From Azadirachta indica (taxonomy: Eukaryota > Streptophyta > Magnoliopsida > Sapindales > Meliaceae), in the NCBI GenBank assembly GCA_022749755.1, contig CM040452.1:5040350-5104349 (forward strand): a DNA stretch of 64,000 nt, in the 5' to 3' direction. Numbering within the stretch: the first letter of the stretch is position 1; the number at the start of each line of letters is the position of its first letter. A program made the position numbers and the translations under genes. The notes under the pieces were generated by a model. The model worked only from the letters and a program-made list of their open reading frames with translations. It ran no database searches and was not told the origin of the DNA. Positions 35,969-45,024 of this stretch are shown here, piece after piece.

Positions 35969-37198
35969 ATGGCTGAAAAAGGAGAAGATCATCTCTCCCC
36001 TCTGAGTTTGAAGGATTTTGAAGAAAGAGGATTCAAGATTGACCCCAACTGGTCTGGTCTTGAAGCTTTGGCAGCGGTTGCTTCTTTGGCTTCTGAGAAA
36101 CTAGATGAAGAAAAGAAAAGAAAGGAAAGGGAGGCTGTTGAGATTAATGGGTATTCGCCGAGAAGGTTGGCTACTTCTATTGGTCTTGAGTACAGAAGTT
36201 CTTCAAGAAGTTGTGATGATTGCTTAGTCCTTGATAAGTATTCTCGGAAAGGAAAACAGTTCGTTGCTGATTTTAGTAAGCCTGGAACTGCTCCAGAGTG
36301 GAATGACAATCGAAGTACTTGTGTCAGCTGTCTGGCTAGGGTTTCTGATGGCAGAGAAAGAGAAAAAGCTCCCAATAACCCTGTTACAAACTCAGTTCCG
36401 GAGAAGAAAAAAGGATTAAAAATTGCTACTCGGGATAAACTTCTCGGTGATGCTATGAAGGCAAGAATTCCGGCTTGGAAGAATGATGAAGATGATGAAG
36501 GGTGGAGCGCTGCACGTACAAAGCAAAAGCAGAGGTTGAAAAGCAGTGTAAGTAGAAGAGATAACAGTGAAAATAAGGATTCAAAACCCAAAAAGAAAGC
36601 GAAGAGAGAAAGGCACGTTGTTCCAACGGCGACCCGGGATTTGCCCCAACAGTTCAGAGAAAAGATTGAGAATGTGAACGGTTCCAAGATAAATTTGGTG
36701 ACACAGAAGTATTTGTATGCTTCAGACGTATCAGATCATCAAAATCGTTTGTTGATTCCCTGGAAACAGATAATATCAATGGAAAAATTCTTGACCGATG
36801 ATGAGAGGATATACTTTGACAATAATAATAACTCGAAGTTAGTGAAATTCGTGGAGCCTTCGCTTCAAGAATCTGTAATGACATTGAAGAAATGGAAGAT
36901 GGATAAAGACAACGGAAATTCTAGCTTGTTTTATGTGCTCCAAAAACAATGGAAAGATTTTAAGAATCGGAACAAGCTTGCAGTTGGTGACATAATACAA
37001 CTCTGGTCTTTCAGAAGACCAGGGGATGAACTCTGTCTGGCCGTCGTTTTGGTGGGTAGAGGAGGAAAACTTGGCGAAGAAAATAACAACCAGAACAACA
37101 ATAATGGAGGTGGAAGTAGTAGTGAAGTTACTGGTACTGGCAGCAATGAGGAAGGTATGGGATCAACTGCCTCTGAAACTTCAAATACAACCCCATGA
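35969..37198 (+). CDS. B3 domain-containing protein, DUF313 type (copy 4)
   Basis: An uninterrupted frame of 409 codons from MAEKGED (open 32 codons further upstream to 35873). It is a close relative of copy 1 with an in-frame deletion of 18 residues after SCDD, where copy 1 has WAWQLPRF and following, and a scatter of N-terminal substitutions. From the B3 domain (about 224-363) through the stop and for roughly 450 bases beyond, the DNA appears identical to copy 1, apart from a few bases just after the stop. The NLS-like KPKKKAKRER is kept. A probable nuclear DNA-binding protein. Confidence 0.92.
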   Translation: MAEKGEDHLSPLSLKDFEERGFKIDPNWSGLEALAAVASLASEKLDEEKKRKEREAVEINGYSPRRLATSIGLEYRSSSRSCDDCLVLDKYSRKGKQFVADFSKPGTAPEWNDNRSTCVSCLARVSDGREREKAPNNPVTNSVPEKKKGLKIATRDKLLGDAMKARIPAWKNDEDDEGWSAARTKQKQRLKSSVSRRDNSENKDSKPKKKAKRERHVVPTATRDLPQQFREKIENVNGSKINLVTQKYLYASDVSDHQNRLLIPWKQIISMEKFLTDDERIYFDNNNNSKLVKFVEPSLQESVMTLKKWKMDKDNGNSSLFYVLQKQWKDFKNRNKLAVGDIIQLWSFRRPGDELCLAVVLVGRGGKLGEENNNQNNNNGGGSSSEVTGTGSNEEGMGSTASETSNTTP

Positions 37199-37371
37199 AG
37201 ATGAAGATGAAGGTTTTCTAGAATAACTATGGATTTTTCTTACGTGTCTGTGTATGAGTCTCGAAAAGGACAATAATTTGACTAAACCTGTCAAGTGTCT
37301 AGATATAATTTCCTCAACCTCTGTCCTTTTTAACTGTGTTAATTCCTAATATGTCTTTGTCTTTTAGTAGC
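37199..37371. other. 3' flank of B3 copy 4
   Basis: Matches 10598-10769 almost base for base and is presumably 3' UTR. Confidence 0.55.
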
Positions 37372-37705
37372 TTAAATGTGATTGCACATCCAAGTAGAAA
37401 GGGCTGAATCCACCGGTGGTAAAATTTGTTGCTGATCGTGACGCAAAATTTGCCCCATGAGTGAAGTTGATTGCTAATAAGTGAATCATATGGTATATAT
37501 GGCAAACCAAATCTCAGAGCAATGAAATCAATGATAAGCCGACCACTGGAGAATCTCCCCGCCGGCATTTGGAAGTAAGTCCTACCATAAGGCGAGTTTC
37601 GAGGAGTGAATTAAAGCAGCAGCCAATCCGCCGGTATCGGAATTGGAGTCATCCAAGTTAAGGATTGCCGGAAAAACGCAAGTTTTCAAAACAAGAACAG
37701 AGGTT
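37372..37705 (-). pseudogene. GDSL esterase/lipase gene fragment (copy 2)
   Basis: Same fragment as at 10770-11058 but about 50-70 bases longer at its N-terminal side, where it reads CVFPAILNLDDSNSDTGGLA. The FPAI(F/L)NFGDSNSDTGG block of plant GDSL lipases is thus recognisable, with GDS changed to DDS. An extra T after KLA shifts the frame before [13 protein letters not shown]. Only the first-exon portion exists. In unit A the equivalent of 37665-37735 has been lost. Confidence 0.82.
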
Positions 37706-38622
37706 AATGAAGATGCATGAAAATAGAAAACTGAACCAAAGGATACTTATTGATTAGTATAACATAAATACTTAATTATAAGTAAACGTAGACTTAATGA
37801 TGATGGGTGCTTAGACTTCCTTCGTGAGGTGATAATTCAAATAAACAAATTGTATTTATATAACACAAATACGATTCATTTATCGTCAATTTCAATACGA
37901 ATATGTTTTATTTATTATTCATAGAAAAAAATTTTAAATACAAATATAATTTTTTATTTAGATATAATCATCCCTTTAAGACACTGTTATAAATTAGACA
38001 TGATTATTCAGTTAAAATATAAGTATTCTTTCGAACATTATTAGGGTACTATTAAAGTCATATGGTGATAGCATATATGAATTATTAACATTAAAGTCCC
38101 TAAAATTTAAATATTAAAAATAATATATTTTATCAAACATATTTTATATGTATATCATAATTAAATGTTTATATTAGAAACCTATTTGGTATAAATAAAT
38201 TAATATTATATTATTTTTTATTCTATTAAAATATATTCATTTAATTATAATTATTCATTTTAGATACCATTAATTATTAGAATAATTTTTTTTCTTTTGA
38301 TTTCGGATTTTTATTACATGTCTGTGTATGAGTCTTGAAGAGGACAAGAATTTGACTGAATTCGTTAAGTGTCAAGAATTTAGTCAAATTCTCGGCCTTA
38401 AGTCAAATTCTCGTCTTGTCGATGAGAGTGTTATGATTAGGATGCTTTATGTCAAATGTTTGTTAGACAGAGTCAAATGATTTGAGTGATCAACGTCCAG
38501 GTGTTGTTCATATTGTTAATTGTTTTGGTTTTATATTTTTCTATTGCTTTCCTGTATGCTGCGCTGAGTTGCATGAATTATGGCCGCACTAAATTGTAAT
38601 TTGTGAATAAAGAAATGGGGGA
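37706..38622. other. AT-rich spacer and B3-type 3' flank
   Basis: 37740-38290 is AT-rich and homologous to 11065-11590. 38290-38620 matches the 3' flank of B3 copy 5 (45045-45360) and 11600-11930, including GAGGACAAGAATTTGACTGA and GTCAAATTCTC. There is no coding frame. Confidence 0.6.
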
Positions 38623-38905
38623 TGGATAAAGACAAAGGAAATCCTAGCTTGTTTTATGTGCTCCAAAAACAATGAAAAGATTGTAAGAATCGGAACAAGC
38701 TTGTAGTTGGTGACATGATACAACTCTGGTCTTTCAGAAGACCAGGGGATGATCTCTGTCTGGCAGTCGTTTTGGTCGGTCGAGGAGGAAAACTTGATGA
38801 AGAAAATAACAACCAGAGCAATAATGGGGATGTTGAAGGTGGAAGTGGTAGTGAAAGTACCGGCAATGACAGCAATGAAGAACGTATGGGATCAATTGCT
38901 GCTTA
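38623..38905 (+). pseudogene. B3 gene 3' fragment (copy 6, truncated)
   Basis: Only the last third of a B3 gene. It starts at the equivalent of KMDKDKGN, has a stop where copies 1 and 4 have KQWKDF (AATGAAAAG), then reads NRNKLVVGDMIQLWSFRRPG and DDLCLAVVLVGRGGKL with the Asn/Gly tail. The whole N-terminal half is absent; the sequence joins directly to a B3 3' flank on its left, as expected from unequal crossing-over between tandem B3 genes. Confidence 0.88.
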
Positions 38906-40967
38906 AGCTTCAAATTCAACCCCATGAAGGTGAAGCTGAAGGTTAATTACTAGAATAACTTGGGATTTTTCTTACATGTCTGTGTATGAGTCTCGAAAAG
39001 GAAAAGAATTTTACTAAACCTGTTAAGTTTTCTATATATAATTTAGTCAAATAAATTTGGTGAAAAATTAAATTTGTCTACAGCCTGAGTCTAGTGAATT
39101 ATTCCATCCCAATTCCCTCTTGACCGATGGACGATCACAAAATCCCACACTAATTTTTGGTGCCATTCACGACAACAAATTACGCGCATTCAGCACTACC
39201 GCTGTAGTTTTACTATATTTATCGTATTTTAGTTATACATATAATACGATATATATTATTTGCTGATTATTTTAGACATTAGAATTAAAATATCAAATGG
39301 GTGCTTGGACTTTCTCCGGTACCATTACTACACTAATAATAATAATAATTAAGAAACTAATTTTTTCCTTTTTTCACACACATATTCAATTTAAAATTGT
39401 TCACTTTAGCTAATCAATCACGGAAGTAATAATCATAATATGAGCTCTCCAAACCATAACAAACACCTTGGGAACATTTTATAGATCCTTTTAGAAGCAT
39501 TAGAATTTACATTGGCATCTGGCTGCATTTTTTTGGTTGCAGAACCTGTGTTATTTGGATTATAAGCTTTTCTATAATTTGTTTAATCGGTGGTTCATGG
39601 GTTGGCAAAATATGGGAGAAGAGGAGCCACTGGGCTAGAGGTAGCAACATTGCATACACAGTCTATTGTGCTTGTAGGACACAGAATACTCACTATGGAA
39701 CTGATCTGTGTGAAGCCTAAAACTTGCAGAAACATCAACACCCAAAAAGAAGCAACCTAAGCTCAAAGAAAGCCTAGTGAATTAAAGCCAAAAGAACCGC
39801 CTGCAGATATTAATCAAGTGCCAGCTGCTATGAATGCATCTGGAACTGGACTACAGAAGGGTGGAGAGAAATTTTTAAGGATGCTAGGAAGCCGAAGCAC
39901 ATGAGAAAAAAGCTGGCATCCTTCACTGCTGAAGGAAGCTAGACTAATGTCGGTCGATAGAACCAATATAAATTCATCTTCATTTGGACATCACCAATTA
40001 TATTGTCATTTCAACACATTCTACTTTATTTTGTAGTAGGACTGGTCTAGCATTATTCATTTGGAAAGGGAATTTGACTCTTTAAAACCAAAGGTCTGCT
40101 AAGTCTGTTGTACTAATCTCTCAGTGTCCTAGTTTTTCTTTGGCTGAATGGATCAAGCTACCTGCTCCCTAGTTGCGAGAACTGCTCATGTTGTTCTTCT
40201 TGGGTAGAGTATGAGAATGAATATTCTTGAAATAATAATATTCGTCCAATTTCGTCATACGGAAGAACTCCACATTGTTAATTTTTAGGCAGTGTAACAA
40301 AGTGAGCATAAAGAGATGTAGAGATACATAATGATGAAATATACCGCCCAGAATGACACTTTTGGCACATGAAATAAGCCCAAACCTGGTTAATTCAATA
40401 AGTTCAGCAAATAAAAAGCCTTAGCCTACAGAAACAAAGCACTAGAAACAGGGGAATTCAATCCCCAAAAAACTGCAGAATGCGGTTCCCATCTCATTTG
40501 ACAACAGGGGAAACAGGGAAAGCAAGAATGTGCTGATCCGCAACTGTCTCATTTTTCAGAATACAGTATCCGCAAAATCAGTTTTCCATATACATTTAGG
40601 GTATGTTTGGACTCCGGTGCTGTTGCTTAGAAAGATCAGCAGTTAACTGGGCTTTAACTGGGCTCTCCGCTGAACAAAACACAGAAATAGGCCTAAAGAA
40701 GAATAACCACGCAAGCTGCTCGACTCTTGATGCATACTATTGGTCTCATTTACACATATGCTACACAAGAAAAGTGACTGATTTCTTATAGAGATTTCAA
40801 AAGATCTCATTTGGGTAACATCGTATTAACTTTTCACTGCAATCAACATAGAAACAAAACGTTTACAGAAATAATAGGACAAGGTACATGCTCTATCTCA
40901 ATATCTTAATGACATAATCAACGCTCATATAACGTTCTTGTACAGAATATATTCCACCATTATATTT
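38906..40967. other. Spacer: B3 3' flank, unidentified stretch, kinase 3' flank
   Basis: 38906-39050 is B3 3' flank. 39440-39960 is less AT-rich than its surroundings and contains coding-like pieces on +, such as KPKEPPADINQVPAAMNASG near 39790-39850, but no long frame and no family I recognise. 39990-40960 is kinase 3' flank, shared with 14040-14945 and, from 40800, almost identical to 6190-6359. Confidence 0.55.
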
Positions 40968-42350
40968 TCAGCCAACTTTCCTGTTATATATTCTGGCGGG
41001 TTCTGGACGTTGAACTGGACTCAGGAACAAGTCTCCAGATTCACCATTCCATTGTACTCCAGTCTTCATTGGAGGCAGCTCTTGCTGCGCCACATGCTGC
41101 CTATGATAAGCCCTCGTCGTGTTTGCAAAGTTCCAAGCAGTGTCTGACATTCCATGGGCTATTCTGCCACGTGCTGGATAATATGTTTGTTGTTGAGCAG
41201 AGATGCGTTGCACGCCTGTACTTAGCCCAGAAGGAGGAAAATCACTCAGCTGCATTGAATTAGGTATAGCTCCAAAATACGCCCTAGCACCTTGCTCCAG
41301 TAGCATCAAATTTGTTGCAGCAGATTGAGTTGTTGCATCAACTGTCAGTCTTAAATGAAGAGGCCGTGGAACATGCAAGCCACTGTGGAAGAAAGGATGC
41401 TGTAATGCCTCTGCCGCAGATTGAGTTGTTGCATCAACTGTCAGTCTTAAATGAAGAGGCCGTGGAACATGCAAGCCACTGTGGAAGAAAGGATGCTGCA
41501 ATGCCTCTGCCGCTGTTGGCCTTTTGCTGGGATCCCAGGAACAAAGTGATCTGATCAGGCTGATTGCATTCACACTAGCTGAAGGCATTAATGCGCAGAG
41601 ATTGACTCCGGCTAACTGTGGAAATTGGTAGTTCAGAGTTCTTGCTAGATGAAGTCCTTGGGCCCAAGTATCCATTGTAGGATTGCCTATAACATTGCAT
41701 ATTGTGTAGATTTGATCGACTTCATTAAGACCAGGAAAAAGAGGACGGAGAGTGAACAATTCCGCCATGATAGCCCCCATCGCCCACATATCAACTTTAG
41801 AGTTATACACGCTGGACTTAAGCAGCACTTCCGGGGCTCGATACCATAGTGTTGAGATTCTTAACGTATATGGCGGACGAGAGTTGGTTTCCTTTGCTTG
41901 ACCAAAATCAGCAATCTTGATTATGTCTTTCGAAACAAGCAAGTTCTCAGGCTTGAGGTCTCGGTGAAAATACCCCTGCTTGTGCATGTAATTCAGACCC
42001 TGGAAAACTTGGAAGCACCACTTTCTGACTTCAGCTTCGGAGAAAAGCTGATTTCTGCCTCGAATAAGCTTGTGGAGACTACATTCCATATGTTCAAACA
42101 CAAAGGCTAAGGTTTGATATTCCCAGATGAGTTCTTTAAGCCGCACAATGTTTGGATGATTCAGCTTCCGCAAGCACTTGACTTCTCTCAAATTTAAGCA
42201 CTCTTCCCATGAAGAATACTTCCTCTTCAACAGTTTGATGGCAACAATTTCCCAGGAGTGCTTATTTGCAGCCTGCCAAACGGTCCCATATGTTCCGCTA
42301 CCGATTTCCTTGATTGCCAAGTACTCGTCCATTGCCCTAGACGAATCCAA
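40968..42350 (-). CDS. RCK/MAK-type (CDKF-like) protein kinase, intronless (unit C)
   Basis: 460 codons without a stop. The kinase domain spans about 10-290: Gly-rich loop IGSGTYGTVW (16-25), VAIK Lys39, HRDLKPENLL with Asp131, ADFG Asp148, APE 172-174, VDMWAMGAIMAELF, and Arg277 of KRPTA. The closest family I recognise is the plant MAK-homologous/CDKF;4 group of Ser/Thr kinases. The activation loop reads Y-T-L-R-I-S-T-L-W-Y: the T-E/D-Y motif has lost its Tyr (Arg164), and the usual S-T-R-W is S-T-L-W, so regulation must differ. Residues 281-312 are followed by an exact 32-residue repeat (a 96-base tandem duplication). The start could be Met1 or Met7 (42332); Met7 aligns with the family N-terminus. 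Family members are intron-rich, so the lack of introns points to a retrocopy. It is divergent from the B3 gene at 43753. Confidence 0.85.
   Translation of the reverse strand: MDSSRAMDEYLAIKEIGSGTYGTVWQAANKHSWEIVAIKLLKRKYSSWEECLNLREVKCLRKLNHPNIVRLKELIWEYQTLAFVFEHMECSLHKLIRGRNQLFSEAEVRKWCFQVFQGLNYMHKQGYFHRDLKPENLLVSKDIIKIADFGQAKETNSRPPYTLRISTLWYRAPEVLLKSSVYNSKVDMWAMGAIMAELFTLRPLFPGLNEVDQIYTICNVIGNPTMDTWAQGLHLARTLNYQFPQLAGVNLCALMPSASVNAISLIRSLCSWDPSKRPTAAEALQHPFFHSGLHVPRPLHLRLTVDATTQSAAEALQHPFFHSGLHVPRPLHLRLTVDATTQSAATNLMLLEQGARAYFGAIPNSMQLSDFPPSGLSTGVQRISAQQQTYYPARGRIAHGMSDTAWNFANTTRAYHRQHVAQQELPPMKTGVQWNGESGDLFLSPVQRPEPARIYNRKVG
41321..41512 (-). repeat. 96-bp in-frame tandem duplication inside the kinase gene
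   Basis: Two copies, 41321-41416 and 41417-41512, differing at one base that I can see (TGCTGT against TGCTGC). It repeats the end of the kinase domain (EALQHPFFHSGLHVPRPL) in frame. It is absent from the kinase copies at 6360 and 23357, so it arose in this copy or was lost from the others. Confidence 0.93.
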
Positions 42351-43752
42351 TCAGATTCTTGTTTCTTCAAGATCGACAGAAGGACAAGAACCCACTTAGA
42401 TTCACGAGTTTTGTTCTGAAAATCTGATCACAAAGTGAAAAAGATCAGCGTTAATCGGAACGGCAAGCTAAAGAAACCTAGAGATTCACGGCAAGATACA
42501 GACAACAAAATATTCAACCAAGAACAGACACAACTCGCCTTCTTCTACAAGCAGAAAGTTCGCAGAAATCTTCAATAAACTGAAATCAATCTGATTTTCT
42601 GGTGAAACCCTTGTGGAGCAACAACAGAACAATGTGTATATACTGATTAGACTATGGCAAAATTTCTGTGAAGTTACTTCCCTCGCAAGTGAAAGAAGCA
42701 ACCTCGTAAGAGAACTGGTTTTCTATAACCCTTTAATCTATCTGTACGTTATTTAAAAGCTGTTGAGAAATTATATTGAATTCCAATTGGATTTAAATGC
42801 TGTTGAGAAATTACGCAGATTTTCCTATTCTAACAAGATTTGTGATATTGATATATATATATATATATATATAATTTTGAGATAACAATTTATAAATCCA
42901 TTTACTTTACAACATATTTACAATAAATATTTCTAATTATATTATAATTTGAATAATATATATACATATTTTTAAAATATAAATAAAATAATAAAAATAA
43001 AAATATTAATAAAAAAAAAATTATAATATATTAATAAATATTTACATCAATGTGTTATAAAATAATAATAATAATTATTATTTATTATTGTCTTTTATAT
43101 TTATCAAAATTTAGATATTTATTAGATATTTTTAGTAACTATTATGTATTGGGATACAATTATTATTTTATATTATATTAATATTTTTTAAAAATATATT
43201 TAAAACTATTAGAATTTATAAAATTATTAAGCCAAATCTTAGGGACTTAAAGGACTTTTACCCCATTTTTAATTGGTTGATAATACTAACCTAATTACGC
43301 ATTTATATATAGCAGTAAGTAAAATTATCTTGAAGTCTTTTCTTTGTCTCCGATTTCATATAAATTGATTACGTCTTAATACAAACAAACTCCACAATAA
43401 AAATTCATGTAATTAATTCGAGTATTAAATGCAAGTCATTACGTACAAAATCAAAAAGAATTCATTAATTATTGCCTACCATGATAGAGAGGAAGTGATG
43501 AAAAAACAAATATTAAAAAAAAAAAATTAAAGAACAAATCCCAACTAGAAACTGATTTAAACACTATTTAGGAAACCCTGTGCAGTATAAACTCCTAAAA
43601 TCACTAGGATTTAGTTATTCTCCTTCTCCTATATTTTCGCTGAAACTAGGATACCTTTATTCTAGTTATCTTTTCTTCACCATTGTTCTTTAATTTTTAT
43701 TTTTCCTTTCTTCTGTAATTCTATGATTCAGAAGCAGCATGAGGGATTAGAG
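42351..43752. promoter_or_regulatory. Divergent intergenic region between kinase (-) and B3 copy 5 (+)
   Basis: 42351-42840 is the kinase leader and proximal promoter, close to that of unit A. The unit A TATAAATA reads TTTAAATA here (near 42754), so the best TATA match has been lost in the copy with the open frame. 42849-42873 is an (AT)n run. 42900-43260 is AT-rich. From about 43400 the B3 promoter follows: AGAAACTGATTTAAACAC near 43547-43564 and TATAAA at 43586-43591, 167 bases before the ATG. Confidence 0.6.
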
Positions 43753-45024
43753 ATGTCTGAGAAAGAAGCAGATCATCTTTCCTCTCTGAATTTGAAGGAT
43801 TTTGAAGAAAGAGGATTCAACATTGACCCCAACTGGTCTGGTCTTCAAGTTTTGGCAGCAGTTGCTTGTTTGGCTTCCGAGAAACTAGAGGAAGAAAAGA
43901 AAATAAAAGAAAGGAAAGAAAAGGAAAGGAAGGTTGTTGATGGGTATTGGAGAACGTTGGCTGCTTGTAATGGTCTTGAGTATGGAAGTTCTTTAAGAAG
44001 CTGTGATAATAGCCGGGATGGGCAGCTGCCTAAGGTTTCTGATAGGAATGAAAAACCTTATAGGAACTTAGTTCTTGATAAGTATTCCGAGAGAGAAAAA
44101 CAGTTTGTTGCTGCTTCTGAGAAGCCTGAAAGTTCTTCAGGATGTAAGAAAAAGCGGAGTACTTGTCAACGTAGGATTTCTGACTGGAAAGAAGGAGAAA
44201 ATGTTCTCAAGAAAACTGTTACAAACTCAGTTTCAGAGAAGACACAAGGGGTTAATAAGGTTGCTACTCAGGATAAACTTCTCGGTGATGCCATGAAGGT
44301 AGGAATTCCGGCCTGGCCGGAGGATGATGATGATGATTATGAAGAAAGGGAAGCTGCATGCACAAAACAAAAGCAGAAGCTGAAAAGGAGTATAAGTAGA
44401 AGAAATAACACTGAAGAGAAGGATTCAAAACCCAAAAAGAAAGCAAAGAGAGAGAGGTACATTGCTCCCAAAGAGACCCCGGATTTGCCCCAACATTTCA
44501 GGGAAAAGATTGAGAATCTGAATGGTTCCAAGCTAAATTTGGTGACACAGAAGTGTTTGTATGCTTCAGACGTATCAGATCATCATCATCGTCTGTTGAT
44601 TCCCTGGAAACAAATAATATCACTGGAAATGTTTCTTACCGATGATGAGAGGATATTCTTTGACCAAGGAAACTCGATGCTTGTGAAATTCATCGAGCCT
44701 TCGCTTGAAGAATCTGTAATGACATTGAAGAAATGGAAGATGGATAAAGGGGAGAAAGGAAAGGGCAGCTTGTGTTATGTGTTGCAAAAACAATGGAAAG
44801 ATTTTAAGAATCGGAATGCGCTTAAAATTGGTGACATAATTCAACTATGGTCTTTCAGGAGAACAGGTGATGAAATTTGTCTGGCTGTTGTGTTGGTCGA
44901 TGAAGAAAATAACCAGAACAATGATGGAGGTTTTGAGGGTACAAGTAGTAGTGAAGGTACAGATAATGGCAGCAATAAGTGTAGGGGATCAACTGCTACT
45001 GAAGCTTCAAATCCAATCCCATGA
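43753..45024 (+). CDS. B3 domain-containing protein, DUF313 type (copy 5)
   Basis: An uninterrupted frame of 423 codons from MSEKEAD (also open 10 codons upstream to 43723). It has the N-terminal DFEERGFNIDPNWSGL block, a longer charged stretch (EEEKKIKERKEKERK), an acidic patch (EDDDDDYEERE), NLS-like KPKKKAKRER, and a B3 domain in the last third: PDLPQHFREKIENLNGSK, LVTQKCLYASDV, RLLIPWKQI, VKFIEPS, LKIGDIIQLWSFR. It is the most diverged of the copy 1/4/5 group, and its tail lacks the GRGGKLGE segment. It stands between an open-frame kinase and the intact TFIIB gene, so unit C may be the parental unit. Confidence 0.92.
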   Translation: MSEKEADHLSSLNLKDFEERGFNIDPNWSGLQVLAAVACLASEKLEEEKKIKERKEKERKVVDGYWRTLAACNGLEYGSSLRSCDNSRDGQLPKVSDRNEKPYRNLVLDKYSEREKQFVAASEKPESSSGCKKKRSTCQRRISDWKEGENVLKKTVTNSVSEKTQGVNKVATQDKLLGDAMKVGIPAWPEDDDDDYEEREAACTKQKQKLKRSISRRNNTEEKDSKPKKKAKRERYIAPKETPDLPQHFREKIENLNGSKLNLVTQKCLYASDVSDHHHRLLIPWKQIISLEMFLTDDERIFFDQGNSMLVKFIEPSLEESVMTLKKWKMDKGEKGKGSLCYVLQKQWKDFKNRNALKIGDIIQLWSFRRTGDEICLAVVLVDEENNQNNDGGFEGTSSSEGTDNGSNKCRGSTATEASNPIP

